This document shows positions 45,074 through 53,874 of a DNA stretch of 64,000 nucleotides, piece after piece (position 1 is the stretch's first letter; each line of letters begins with the position of its first letter). The position numbers and the translations under genes are program-made. The stretch comes from Lachnospiraceae bacterium (GTDB taxonomy: Bacteria; Bacillota; Clostridia; Lachnospirales; Lachnospiraceae). Under the pieces are notes generated by a model, which made no database searches, was not told where the DNA came from, and worked only from the letters and a program-made list of their open reading frames with translations. The DNA is taken from NCBI GenBank assembly GCA_910575445.1, contig CAJTFW010000001.1:372001-436000 (forward strand). The letters are read 5' to 3'.

Positions 45074-45514
45074 TTAATAATAGAAATGAATAGAGATTCC
45101 TTTCTTATCGTAATAACACAACACGTAATAACCTAGTTTATCTGAATATATCAATTCCTGAAGAACAAACTTATAAGAACTGCCTATATACTTTTCTATC
45201 ACTTTTATTTTATTACCAGCGGCAATCATTACTTTGTCTGTTACTTCCGTATCATACATATCTAATATCTTTACATGAAGTCCCGAAAAAAAATTCATCA
45301 CACTGTCATCAGGATTCATAAGACCTGTAAAATGCAGATCAATTGTAATTGGACCATTCAAACTTCTGTTATCACGGCATCCAACATAAAAGCCCAACTT
45401 TTCTGAATGCCTCTTTATATGATACACCACCCCTTTTCCGAGGGGTAGCGCAAGCTTATATCCATCTGCCTTTAAAATTTTTCCAATTGTTCTCTTTATA
45501 TCATTATTAAACAT
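45074..45514 (-). CDS. hypothetical protein, unknown family
   Basis: A 146-residue protein. It has a continuous pattern of alternating beta-like segments (GFYVGCRDNRSLNGPITIDLHF, GYYVLCYYDKKGISIHFYY) and no membrane helix or signal peptide. I do not recognise it. A 10-bp perfect dyad and a -10-like TATAAT are just upstream, which supports a real gene. AAAGG is about 14 bases from the ATG. Confidence 0.5.
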   Translation of the reverse strand: MFNNDIKRTIGKILKADGYKLALPLGKGVVYHIKRHSEKLGFYVGCRDNRSLNGPITIDLHFTGLMNPDDSVMNFFSGLHVKILDMYDTEVTDKVMIAAGNKIKVIEKYIGSSYKFVLQELIYSDKLGYYVLCYYDKKGISIHFYY

Positions 45515-45532
45515 ATATTATTATAGCCTTTC

Positions 45533-45561
45533 TGTTCTTAAAAATCTTACATTTAAGAACA
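45533..45561 (-). promoter_or_regulatory. perfect 10-bp dyad upstream of the 146-residue gene
   Basis: TGTTCTTAAA (45533-45542) and TTTAAGAACA (45552-45561) are exact inverted repeats with a 9-base spacer. It is AT-rich and without a T run, so it looks more like an operator than a terminator. Confidence 0.6.
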
Positions 45562-45641
45562 AATTCTGCATATTTTGTAACACAACTTTCTCTATTCTAA
45601 TTATTACTAAAAACAAACTATCAGCAGTGAAAAATAAATAT

Positions 45642-45669
45642 AGACAAGGACTGCTTTTGCAGTATAATA
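45642..45669 (+). promoter_or_regulatory. promoter of the GNAT gene
   Basis: TAGACA (45642-45647), a 16-bp spacer and TATAAT (45664-45669). The spacer contains a small dyad, ACTGC-TTTT-GCAGT. Confidence 0.6.
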
Positions 45670-45711
45670 AAAACGGCAACAAGTCAGCCAGTGCTGGAGG
45701 AACATTTTAAA

Positions 45712-46221
45712 ATGATTGAAACGGAGAGCCTGATTCTTGATAAGGCAAAGTTTTCAGATTGGAAGGAAATGTATTGTAATGTCTGGTCACAGCCAGAAAG
45801 TGCAAAATACATGGAATGGAATATTACTACAAGCGAAGAAAACGCCAAAATAAGAATCATGAAAACCATTGCATTTCAGAAAGAGCATGATACCTATCTG
45901 GTTTATGAAAAAGTAACCAGTAAGGCGATTGGATTTGCTGGGGTAGAAAAAATCGAACCTTACATCTATCAGGAAGCAGGGATATGTCTGGGGCCGGATT
46001 ACGTGGGAAAAGGGTTTGGCAAGCAGATTCTTCAAGGCTTGATACTATACTGCAAAGAAGAATTTCGTGCAAAAGAGTTTATTTATTCAACAAGAGAAGA
46101 AAACAGGGCTTCCAACCAATTAGCAAAGTCATTAGGATTTACAGTGATTTCTTCAGTATCTAAAACAAACAGCAAAGATGGACACAGTTATAATCTTTTG
46201 CAATATAGCTTAAAACTATAA
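45712..46221 (+). CDS. GNAT family N-acetyltransferase
   Basis: A 169-residue protein with the GNAT fold: IETESLILDKAKFSDW start, LGPDYVGKGFGKQILQGL (acetyl-CoA binding, about residues 90-110) and ENRASNQLAKSLGF. It belongs to the RimJ/RimL-like acetyltransferase group; the acceptor is unknown. The ATG at 45712 has GGAGGAAC upstream. It stands alone between hypothetical genes and a broken deformylase. Confidence 0.85.
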   Translation: MIETESLILDKAKFSDWKEMYCNVWSQPESAKYMEWNITTSEENAKIRIMKTIAFQKEHDTYLVYEKVTSKAIGFAGVEKIEPYIYQEAGICLGPDYVGKGFGKQILQGLILYCKEEFRAKEFIYSTREENRASNQLAKSLGFTVISSVSKTNSKDGHSYNLLQYSLKL

Positions 46222-46225
46222 CTGC

Positions 46226-46656
46226 CTATTTGGTAGGGCTGAATAAACAATGAATGAAAAGTGGAAGGAGGGGCAAAATGCCATACATTACTTCTATTTC
46301 CTCAATAGCTTTATTTAAAAATATTTCTCCATCTAAATGTTCTAATTCATGACAAAACATTGTGCAAGCTCGTCCTTGGCAGTGATGATTATTTCTTCGC
46401 TGTATTCATTTTGTGCTTGGATTGTTACCTTTTGAGGACGAATTATTTTAACGCAGCGATTAGGAAAACTAAGGCAGACAAGACGTTTTAATATCCCTAT
46501 TTGATTTGCTGCAATAGCTGCACCATTTTCAGTTTGTTGAAGTGTATCTAACATATCGTCAAGAATTTGTCTGATTTTATCGTTGATAACTTTTACTTCT
46601 TTGCACCTCTTACGCAAAATTGGGTCATCATAATATCGAATGTTTCTTATTACCAT
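46226..46656 (-). pseudogene. broken peptide deformylase gene
   Basis: From MVIRNIRYYDDPILRKRCKE (46656; AGGAGGGATAATA upstream) to GILKRLV it follows peptide deformylase. Then about 25 residues are missing, including the start of the EGCLS metal motif (only CLSFPNRC remains), and near 46356 a frameshift occurs: the HExxH motif (FCHELEHLDGEIF) is read in another frame, up to a stop at 46226-46228. Deletion plus frameshift means no active enzyme. Confidence 0.75.
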
Positions 46657-46679
46657 TATTATCCCTCCTGCTACTATCA

Positions 46680-46831
46680 GCCCTTGATTTTCTTGGGCTT
46701 TCTTCAGACAGAAAAACATCTTCAATCGGACAGCCAAAAACTTTTGAAATGTCATAAGCAAGCTAAATAGATGGTTCAAATTTTTCTGTTTCAATAGCGT
46801 TAATTGCTTGTATATGAATGTATGGAAGTTC
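46680..46831 (-). pseudogene. C-terminal remnant of an XRE-family regulator
   Basis: On the minus strand, just upstream of the deformylase, AINAIETEKFEPSI, an in-frame stop, then LAYDISKVFGCPIEDVF correspond to the second half of a small XRE helix-turn-helix regulator. The N-terminal half is missing and the stop interrupts it, so it is not functional. Confidence 0.5.
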
Positions 46832-46849
46832 ATAATTGTTGGCATTGTG

Positions 46850-47050
46850 GGAATCTGTCCGGAAGATTTACACCATATTTTTAAGCGGTTTTACAGAAGC
46901 CGCTTTTCTAAAGACACACAGGGTATCGGCCTTGGGCTGTCTTTGACAAAAGCAATCGTAGAAGCTCACAATGGGACGATTGAAGTTGACAGCACATTAG
47001 ATATAGGAACTTCTTTCACGATAAATTTTTTGATTCCAACAAAATTGTAG
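46850..47050 (+). pseudogene. C-terminal fragment of a sensor histidine kinase
   Basis: GICPEDLHHIFKRFYRSRFSK, then GIGLGLSLTKAIVEAHNG is the G1/G2 part of a histidine kinase ATPase domain, followed by a normal C-terminal end at 47050. The rest of the kinase and its response regulator are missing. It directly precedes an ABC transporter operon of a type usually controlled by two-component systems. Confidence 0.75.
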
Positions 47051-47089
47051 GGTAATTGTAATATAGGTGTAGGATTTCTCTGTTATATT
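47046..47089 (+). promoter_or_regulatory. triple TGTA repeat and -10 box of the ABC operon
   Basis: TGTA occurs at 47046, 47057 and 47068, exactly 11 bp apart, each followed by an A/G-rich stretch. A -10 box TATATT is at 47084-47089 and no good -35 exists. This is the arrangement of OmpR/PhoB-type activator sites. Confidence 0.6.
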
Positions 47090-47122
47090 GGGGTTATCAA
47101 AACAGAAAGGGGTGTTTACACA

Positions 47123-47806
47123 ATGAATTTATTAGAAGTCAATAATGTCAGTAAGAGATACGGAAGCGGCGAAACAGCTGTAAAGGCATTAAAAAAAGTT
47201 TCATTTTCCGTTCCAAAAGGCGAGTATGTGGCGATTGTGGGGGAATCTGGATCCGGGAAAAGTACGCTCCTGAATATGATAGGAGCGCTTGACACGCCCA
47301 CATCCGGAAAGATAGTCATCAGCGGAAAGAAAATTTTTTCCATGAATGACCGTAAACTTACCATTTTCAGACGGAGAAATATTGGATTTATCTTTCAGGC
47401 ATTCAACCTGATTCCAGAACTAACCGTAGAGCAGAATATTGTTTTCCCGGTGTTACTTGATTACCAGAAGCCGGACACAAAGTATTTAGAAGAACTGCTT
47501 TCGGTGCTGAACCTGAAAGAACGGCGCAGACACCTGCCCAGCCAGTTATCCGGCGGACAGCAGCAGAGAGTGGCAATCGGGCGTGCGCTGATTACCCGTC
47601 CGGCTTTAATACTTGCAGATGAGCCAACGGGAAATTTAGATTCGCAGAATACCAGCGAAGTGATTGCACTGTTAAAAGAAGCATCAAAGAAGTATGAGCA
47701 GACAATTATTATGATTACACACAGCCACAGTATTGCACAGACGGCAGACCGTATCCTGCAGGTATCAGACGGGGAACTTACTGATTTGGGGAGGTGCAGG
47801 GAATGA
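47123..47806 (+). CDS. ABC transporter ATP-binding protein, MacB/LolD type
   Basis: A 227-residue ATPase: Walker A GESGSGKST (about residues 40-48), signature LSGGQQQR (about 142-149), Walker B LILADEPTGNLD (about 163-174). The sequence resembles the antimicrobial peptide and lipoprotein-export class. It overlaps the permease gene in an ATGA, so the two are coupled. Start follows GAAAGGGGTG with a 10-base gap. Confidence 0.92.
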   Translation: MNLLEVNNVSKRYGSGETAVKALKKVSFSVPKGEYVAIVGESGSGKSTLLNMIGALDTPTSGKIVISGKKIFSMNDRKLTIFRRRNIGFIFQAFNLIPELTVEQNIVFPVLLDYQKPDTKYLEELLSVLNLKERRRHLPSQLSGGQQQRVAIGRALITRPALILADEPTGNLDSQNTSEVIALLKEASKKYEQTIIMITHSHSIAQTADRILQVSDGELTDLGRCRE

Positions 47807-50136
47807 AAAGTTATTTAAGCCTTGTGTCTGTTTCGGGAAAGGTGCGGAAACGGCAGAATCGTATGACGATTTTCTGTGTTATTATTTCCGTGCTGCTTGT
47901 GACTACGATTTTCAGTGTGGCGGATATGTGGATTCGGGCATCAAGTGAGGGGCTTAAGCAGAAACATGGAAACTGGCATATCCGGTTGGAAAATATCTCG
48001 CAGGACACAGCAGAAGAAATAAGCCGACGTCCGGATGTTGCCGCCATCGGCTGGTCGGAAACATTTAACACAGACGCAGACCAGCCTTTCTATATCGGGG
48101 AGAAAAAAGCTGCATTATACGGCACTGACAGTATTTATCTGGCAGAGCTTGTCAATGCCCTTGAAGAAGGCAGTCCGCCACAAAATGACAATGATGTTAT
48201 GCTTAGTTCCAATGCGCGCCTTGCGTTAGATGTAAAGATTGGCGATCATGTGACAGTAAAGACACCTTCGGGGGATACTGATTTTACGGTATGCGGTTTT
48301 GGGTCGGATGATGCAGAATATTATCAGGGGCAGACCTATATGGTTGCTGTATATATGATGCGGGATGCGTATATCGGGGTCATGGAACAGAACCATATTC
48401 CGATTAACCCGAGTTGTTATATTCAGTTTCAGGATGTGTCAAAGGCATCCGGTATCACCTCGGAAATCAGGCAGCAGTATGATCTGCCGGAGGAAGATAT
48501 TTCGGAAAATACAGCGATTATGGGTCTTGCCGGGCAAAGCAGCAATGAATCTATGAAGAATATTTACGGAATAGCGGCAATCTTGTTCGTTATAGTATTA
48601 TTGGCCGGCGTATTGATGATTTCCGGCAGTATGAACAGCAATGTAGCACAGCGGACAAAATTTTTTGGAATGATGCGCTGTATTGGTGCAAGCCGCCAGC
48701 AGGTTATCCGGTATGTACGGCTGGAGGCGTTAAACTGGTGCAAAACGGCTGTTCCGGTTGGGTTGATCACAGGTACGGCAATTGAATGGGGGATTTGTGC
48801 ATTTCTCCGCTATGGAATTGGCGGTGAATTTGCCACTATGCCAATATTTGCCCTCAGCCCTGTTGGGCTAATCAGTGGGGCGATGGTTGGAATTGTAACT
48901 GTCTTACTGGCAGCGCAGTCTCCTGCAAAACATGCGTCTAAAGTTTCTCCGATGGCAGCGGTTTCCGGAAATTCGGATATGGCGCTTTCTGTACGTCATA
49001 CAACAAAACGGAAGATCAGAAAGGTTGAAAGGACACTGGGTATCCACCATGCAACAGCATCTAAGAAAAACTGGTTTTTATTGACTGCCAGCTTTTCACT
49101 CAGTATTATACTGTTTCTCTGCATTTCCGTAGGGTTGGATTTTGTGTATGAACTGATGCCCTCCATAAATCGGTCATGGCAGCCGGATATTACCCTTACA
49201 GGCTATGCAAATGAGCGTGTACTGGATCAGGGTTTAAGCGATGCGATCAGCAGGATTACCGGTGTAGAGCTTGTTTGGGGCAGTTCCTATACAGAGCATG
49301 TTCCGGCTGTTTCTTCGCGGCAGGAGATTGACCATGTCAATATAACGTCATACAGCGAATATATGCTGGACTGTGAAGAGGAGAGTCTTGTGCAGGGAAA
49401 TATATCAGAAATCTATGGGGACAGCGGCAAGGTTATGACAGTTTTGGATAAAGATAATCCGATCAAAGTGGGAGACACCATTCAGGTAGCGGGACAGGAG
49501 ATCGAGGTGGTATGCGGCATATCCAGTGGGCTGTATCCTGGCGAATACAGCATCATCTGCTCACAGGAAACGTTTGCCCGGCTGACAGGGGAAGAAAATT
49601 ACAGTATGATAGGGATACAATTAAGCAGACAGGCTACGGATGAAACGGTAAAACAGATCAACAGTCTTGCGGAAAGCGATGTTATTTTTACGGATGAGCG
49701 TCAGCGTAATCAGGAAGATGCCAATACCTGGCTGGCTGCGAAATTTCTGTTGTATAGTTTTATGGCAATCCTTGCGATGATTACACTGTTTAACATCATC
49801 AACAGCATTTCGATGAGTGTAACTGCCCGGATAAAGCAGTATGGAGCTATGAGGGCGGTTGGTATGGATGGGGAACAGCTTACCCGGATGATTGCTGCGG
49901 AAGCCTTTACTTACGCGGTCTCCGGTCTTATCGTCGGCAGTGGCACAGGAATTGTTTTAAGCCGCTTTTTGTATGTGAAACTGGTCACACGGTATTTTGG
50001 AAGCCAGTGGAGCTTGCCGATCGTTTTGATTGCTATTATTGTTGTATTCGATACAGTTTCTGCTGCGGCAGCAGTATATGCACCTGCAAAGCGGATTAGA
50101 AACATGCCAATTACAGCAACGCTCAATGAATTGTAA
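47803..50136 (+). CDS. ABC transporter permease with two FtsX domains
   Basis: A 777-residue membrane protein. One helix near residues 25-45 precedes a MacB-type extracytoplasmic domain, followed by three helices at about 260-400, another helix near 425-450, a second extracytoplasmic domain and three final helices (690-775) with the FtsX pattern. It is of the eight- to ten-helix type used with a single ATPase in peptide resistance or export. The ATG at 47803 has GGGGAGG upstream and overlaps the ATPase stop. Confidence 0.88.
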   Translation: MKSYLSLVSVSGKVRKRQNRMTIFCVIISVLLVTTIFSVADMWIRASSEGLKQKHGNWHIRLENISQDTAEEISRRPDVAAIGWSETFNTDADQPFYIGEKKAALYGTDSIYLAELVNALEEGSPPQNDNDVMLSSNARLALDVKIGDHVTVKTPSGDTDFTVCGFGSDDAEYYQGQTYMVAVYMMRDAYIGVMEQNHIPINPSCYIQFQDVSKASGITSEIRQQYDLPEEDISENTAIMGLAGQSSNESMKNIYGIAAILFVIVLLAGVLMISGSMNSNVAQRTKFFGMMRCIGASRQQVIRYVRLEALNWCKTAVPVGLITGTAIEWGICAFLRYGIGGEFATMPIFALSPVGLISGAMVGIVTVLLAAQSPAKHASKVSPMAAVSGNSDMALSVRHTTKRKIRKVERTLGIHHATASKKNWFLLTASFSLSIILFLCISVGLDFVYELMPSINRSWQPDITLTGYANERVLDQGLSDAISRITGVELVWGSSYTEHVPAVSSRQEIDHVNITSYSEYMLDCEEESLVQGNISEIYGDSGKVMTVLDKDNPIKVGDTIQVAGQEIEVVCGISSGLYPGEYSIICSQETFARLTGEENYSMIGIQLSRQATDETVKQINSLAESDVIFTDERQRNQEDANTWLAAKFLLYSFMAILAMITLFNIINSISMSVTARIKQYGAMRAVGMDGEQLTRMIAAEAFTYAVSGLIVGSGTGIVLSRFLYVKLVTRYFGSQWSLPIVLIAIIVVFDTVSAAAAVYAPAKRIRNMPITATLNEL

Positions 50137-50291
50137 CAGGAATAAATGATAAAAATCTGCTGCACGATGGAAAAGCTGTCGTGCAGCAGAAGAATATAAA
50201 GTAATAGCTTTATTTGGCAACGAATTACATTTTACAGACAGAAATGACAAAACATAGATTAGGAAGAGAATTTTGAAGGATGGGAGCTGTT

Positions 50292-51308
50292 ATGTGTCTG
50301 TTGGCATTTTTTGTATTTTTTGTTTCAATTAGCGTATTTGCAGGAATTATGCTGCACGACTCCAGAACATTGCGGAGTGGAGCCTCATTTTTATTCATGA
50401 TGATGTGTCTGGCGGTTTTTCTGTTTTTTATCTTATCTGAATATGCAGAATGGCTGGCAGTGCATGATTTAGTGATTGGAATATTGATCATTATGCTTAT
50501 TATGACAGTAGGCTGTATTATAGCGTTTCCGGCAGTATTGATCCTTGTGTTTTTTGTGGAGGGAATAAGGGTTATCAGGCATGAGGGGATAAAGCCGGCA
50601 AATTTGTTGTCAATGTTGTTTTCCATTTTGCTGTGTATCTATCTGGCAGTCTGGCCGGTGATTGGAAATTTAGGGAAGAATAGATTAGGGACAGCGCTTT
50701 ATAAAATGATCAGTTTTTCAGCAGTATATGTATTATCGTTGCTGGCTATGTATTCACTTTCTGCGGTGCTTAATCTTTTCCATCTGAAAAAGAAAAGAAA
50801 CGCAGATTATATTGTTGTGCTGGGAGCCGGGATTATTGGAGATAAGGTCACTCCATTGCTTGCAGCGAGGATTGAAAAGGGGATAGAATTGCTGCATTAT
50901 AATCCAAATGCCGTATTGATTATGTCCGGCGGGCAAGGACCCAAAGAGGATATTCCAGAAAGTCAGGCGATGGCGGCTTATGCAGCCAGTCAAGGCGTGG
51001 ATACGGAAAAAATCATCATGGAGCAAAAATCTGTATCAACACAGGAAAATTTATGCTTCTCAAGGGAATTGATGAATAAACGGAAGCCTCAAATTATTAT
51101 CGTCACAACTGCCTATCATGTGTTCAGGGCGTTAATACTGGCAAAGCAGCAGGGAATAAGATGTGTGGGATTTGGCGCAAAAACAAAGTTGTACTTTACG
51201 TTAAATGCTTTTATCCGTGAGTTCGTTGGGTATCTGAGACTGACTTGGAAGAAACATGCCTTTGTGATGGGGATAGTGGCAGTCATAATAATAAAATGTA
51301 ATCTTTGA
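50292..51308 (+). CDS. YdcF/DUF218 family membrane protein
   Basis: A 338-residue protein with five or six membrane helices in the first 170 residues and a DUF218 domain in the second half (ADYIVVLGAGIIGDKVTPLLAAR, then VLIMSGGQGPKED, TTAYHVFRAL). It is in the ElyC/SanA/YdcF superfamily, linked to envelope functions. ATG at 50292 (GGGAG upstream) is preferred over 50280. It is 155 bp after the ABC genes, with its own transcription likely. Confidence 0.82.
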   Translation: MCLLAFFVFFVSISVFAGIMLHDSRTLRSGASFLFMMMCLAVFLFFILSEYAEWLAVHDLVIGILIIMLIMTVGCIIAFPAVLILVFFVEGIRVIRHEGIKPANLLSMLFSILLCIYLAVWPVIGNLGKNRLGTALYKMISFSAVYVLSLLAMYSLSAVLNLFHLKKKRNADYIVVLGAGIIGDKVTPLLAARIEKGIELLHYNPNAVLIMSGGQGPKEDIPESQAMAAYAASQGVDTEKIIMEQKSVSTQENLCFSRELMNKRKPQIIIVTTAYHVFRALILAKQQGIRCVGFGAKTKLYFTLNAFIREFVGYLRLTWKKHAFVMGIVAVIIIKCNL

Positions 51309-51627
51309 GGGTAAAAATATTGAATTCGATGAGAAAAAACATATATATTCCTTTACATTAAATTCCATACACTAATTGATAGCCATACCATGGAATATGG
51401 CAAAGAACCACAACAATTTATTCTTATGATAGACAGAAGTTTTGTCTGTCTTTGTAAGCTGATAATATAAAACAGGAAAATCCTGTCAGGTAAGGTTTAG
51501 CCAGCCGCCTGTACCAAGTCCTTGGATTCGAAGCGGTAACGTCAGATTTAAGCGTAGGACAGGGAGCATGACCTATCACCCCCCTTCTTTCATATCTTTT
51601 ATAAATTCTTAAATTTCTTTTAGGGTA
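51309..51627. other. gene-free region with several short hairpins
   Basis: No convincing gene. Small dyads are GACAGA...TCTGTC near 51433-51450, ACAGGA-aaa-TCCTGT near 51472-51486, and CCAAG-TC-CTTGG near 51519-51530. The minus-strand frame 51424-51633 has no ribosome site. The segment 51480-51590 is more GC-rich than its neighbours and may be a remnant of a mobile element or structured RNA. Confidence 0.5.
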
Positions 51628-51680
51628 TTGCATTATTACCTACAAAGTGTTAATATGAATACACACCTACAAAACGTTAA
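51628..51680 (+). promoter_or_regulatory. blaI-type promoter with two operator-like repeats
   Basis: TTGCAT (51628-51633), a 17-bp spacer and TAATAT (51651-51656). CCTACAAAGTGTTAA (51639-51653) and CCTACAAAACGTTAA (51666-51680) are near-identical direct repeats 27 bp apart; the first lies in the promoter spacer and the second at the transcription start. Both contain a TACA/TGTTA core like BlaI sites. Confidence 0.65.
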
Positions 51681-51697
51681 GATAAAAGGAGGACAAT

Positions 51698-52072
51698 ATG
51701 GCACAGCAAATTTCTGAATCCGAATTGGTACTAATGAAAATCATCTGGAAGAATGGAGGGGCAGCTTTATACTCCCTCATCATGGAGGAATTGGAAAAAG
51801 AAAAGAACGAATGGAAGAACAACACGGTACTCACGCTGCTTTCCCGATTAGGCGAAAAAAAGTTCTTGAAAGTCAAAAAAATCGGCAGAAAGAATGAATA
51901 TGTGGCTACGGTAACAGAAGCAGAATACCAGACCATGCAGACCCACAGCTTTCTTGATAAAGTCTACGGCGGGAATGTAAAAAACTTAGTGTCAACCTTA
52001 TTGCGGCAGGATATTCTTTCGGCAGACGAATTGAAAGAGATTGAAACATTTTGGAGAGAAGAAAATGAATGA
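51698..52072 (+). CDS. BlaI/MecI/CopY-family repressor
   Basis: A 124-residue winged-helix repressor (ISESELVLMKIIWKNGG start) with the proteolysable C-terminal dimer part. It overlaps the M56 gene by 8 bp. Operator-like repeats lie in its own promoter, so autoregulation is expected. In BlaI systems, a membrane protease (M56) cleaves the repressor on sensing a signal. Ribosome site AAGGAGG. Confidence 0.92.
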   Translation: MAQQISESELVLMKIIWKNGGAALYSLIMEELEKEKNEWKNNTVLTLLSRLGEKKFLKVKKIGRKNEYVATVTEAEYQTMQTHSFLDKVYGGNVKNLVSTLLRQDILSADELKEIETFWREENE

Positions 52073-53816
52073 ATTTGTGAAAATCTTATTGTCGCTGTCT
52101 GTTTCCGGCGCACTGTTACTGCTTCTCATTTTGGGATTGAAGCCGCTGTATAAAAACAGATTCAGCAAGCGTTGGCAGTATTATATCTGGATAGTTGTTG
52201 CGTTGCGGTTTTTGCTTCCCTTTACTCCTAATACTACGATTGTCGGGAGCCTGTTTGAAAAGTTCGACACAGCAGCAATAACGAATGAAATCCCTACAAG
52301 CCCCAATGTATCCGTTCTGGTAGATACAAGTAATAAAAAATCGGAGCCGATACAGACAAACCGGGAAATAACCACTGCTGCCATGCATGAACCATTTAAC
52401 AAATATGTCTGCCTATTTTTTATCTGGTCAGCATTGGCACTGGTTTTATTTGTTCGTAAGATAACGGTTTATCAAGGATTTTCCCAATACATCAAAGCAG
52501 GCAACACAGAGGTATCGGATATAAAGATTTTGAATCTGCTATCTGATTGTGAAGAAAAATTAAATATTAAGACGAGGGTTGAATTATCTTATAATTCGTT
52601 GATTGCTTCCCCTATTATGATTGGATTCTTTCGACCAAGAATTGTTTTACCTGTCCGTAAATTGGAAGATAAGGAGCTGTCTTATATCTTTGTGCATGAG
52701 CTAACCCACTACAAGCAGAGGGATATGTTTTACAAATGGCTGATACAGATTGTTGTGTGCGCCCATTGGTTCAATCCTTTTATATATCTGCTGGAAAAGG
52801 AAGTGAATAAATCTTGTGAATTGTCATGTGATGAAAAAGTCATAGCGGTACTTGATGACAAAGAAAAGCGTGAATATGGGGACACATTGATTTCCTTTTT
52901 GAAGTCAAACAATCTCTACAAAAGTTCTTTAGCTTCCGTCACTTTGACAGAGGGAGCAGAACAGCTAAAAGAAAGGTTAGGTGCGATTATGAATTTTAAG
53001 AAAAAGAATAAATCCGTTGTTATTTTGACAAGCGTATTGACACTGTTTCTTGTTATAAGCGCTACTGTTATTGGTGTCTATACAACAGACTCCGGTGCTG
53101 CAAATGCCCATGCAGCTCCTCTCTCAAATCCACAGTTAGACACGGAGGGAAAACCCTCATTGACATTAGATGTGAGCAGTTGTGCAATAAATGTGCTGCC
53201 AGCAACAGATAATAAAATTTCTGCTGAATACAACAGCGATGTTTATGATGTGAAGATTGACGAATCAGATGATAACCGGAAAGTATCTATTTCCTGCAAA
53301 ACAAGCACGAATACAAATGATGAAACCATAAAACTATATATCCCGGATATTGATTATGGGCAAGTAAGTTTAACAGCAGATAGCGCCCATTTAACGTATG
53401 ATTTTATAAGGTCTGGTAACATTGCGGGCAACTTCAATATGGCATCTGTCTTTTTGACTTTGTCGGAGGGTTTTAATGGTTCATTAAACGCAGCAGCAAA
53501 CAGTGGGTATTTCCAGCTGATTTCCAAAGATGATTTTAAAAATACCACCACAACCATTACCAATAGTGGAGACTGGGGAGAAATATATGCGCCTGAAAAT
53601 TTCACAGAAAGCAACGGGAACTATACGTTTAAAAATGGCACAGGGAACAATGTTATCAATGTGACAAGAAAAGGCTTTGGTGTTATGGGAATTTACACTT
53701 CGGACGCATTTGATTCCTCAAATTTCCCAAAGGAATGGAAAGATTTATGGTCTGATACATGGCAAGGTACACCGTGGGAAGATGATTGGTGGCAAAACAG
53801 TTGGAAAGAAGATTAA
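52065..53816 (+). CDS. M56-family membrane antirepressor protease with non-PBP sensor domain
   Basis: A 583-residue BlaR1-like protein. The zinc motif HELTH is at residues 211-215, among three N-terminal helices and one at about 317-339. Outside, residues 340-583 are not a penicillin-binding domain; instead they look like a repetitive beta domain (LTLDVSSCAINVL, ISAEYNSDVYDVKI, VSLTADSAHLTY), similar to DUF4097/adhesin-like beta-helical domains, ending in a Trp-rich tail. With BlaI it forms a sensor module for an unknown envelope signal. Confidence 0.85.
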   Translation: MNEFVKILLSLSVSGALLLLLILGLKPLYKNRFSKRWQYYIWIVVALRFLLPFTPNTTIVGSLFEKFDTAAITNEIPTSPNVSVLVDTSNKKSEPIQTNREITTAAMHEPFNKYVCLFFIWSALALVLFVRKITVYQGFSQYIKAGNTEVSDIKILNLLSDCEEKLNIKTRVELSYNSLIASPIMIGFFRPRIVLPVRKLEDKELSYIFVHELTHYKQRDMFYKWLIQIVVCAHWFNPFIYLLEKEVNKSCELSCDEKVIAVLDDKEKREYGDTLISFLKSNNLYKSSLASVTLTEGAEQLKERLGAIMNFKKKNKSVVILTSVLTLFLVISATVIGVYTTDSGAANAHAAPLSNPQLDTEGKPSLTLDVSSCAINVLPATDNKISAEYNSDVYDVKIDESDDNRKVSISCKTSTNTNDETIKLYIPDIDYGQVSLTADSAHLTYDFIRSGNIAGNFNMASVFLTLSEGFNGSLNAAANSGYFQLISKDDFKNTTTTITNSGDWGEIYAPENFTESNGNYTFKNGTGNNVINVTRKGFGVMGIYTSDAFDSSNFPKEWKDLWSDTWQGTPWEDDWWQNSWKED

Positions 53817-53874
53817 ACGTAGGTTATAAAGCATGGGGCGAGAGTCACAAAATATATTGATTTAGAAGATAAGA

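Noticed and set aside
51424-51633. Minus-strand frame of 69 codons
   Set aside because: It has no ribosome site and no recognisable domain; described only as a gene-free stretch with hairpins.
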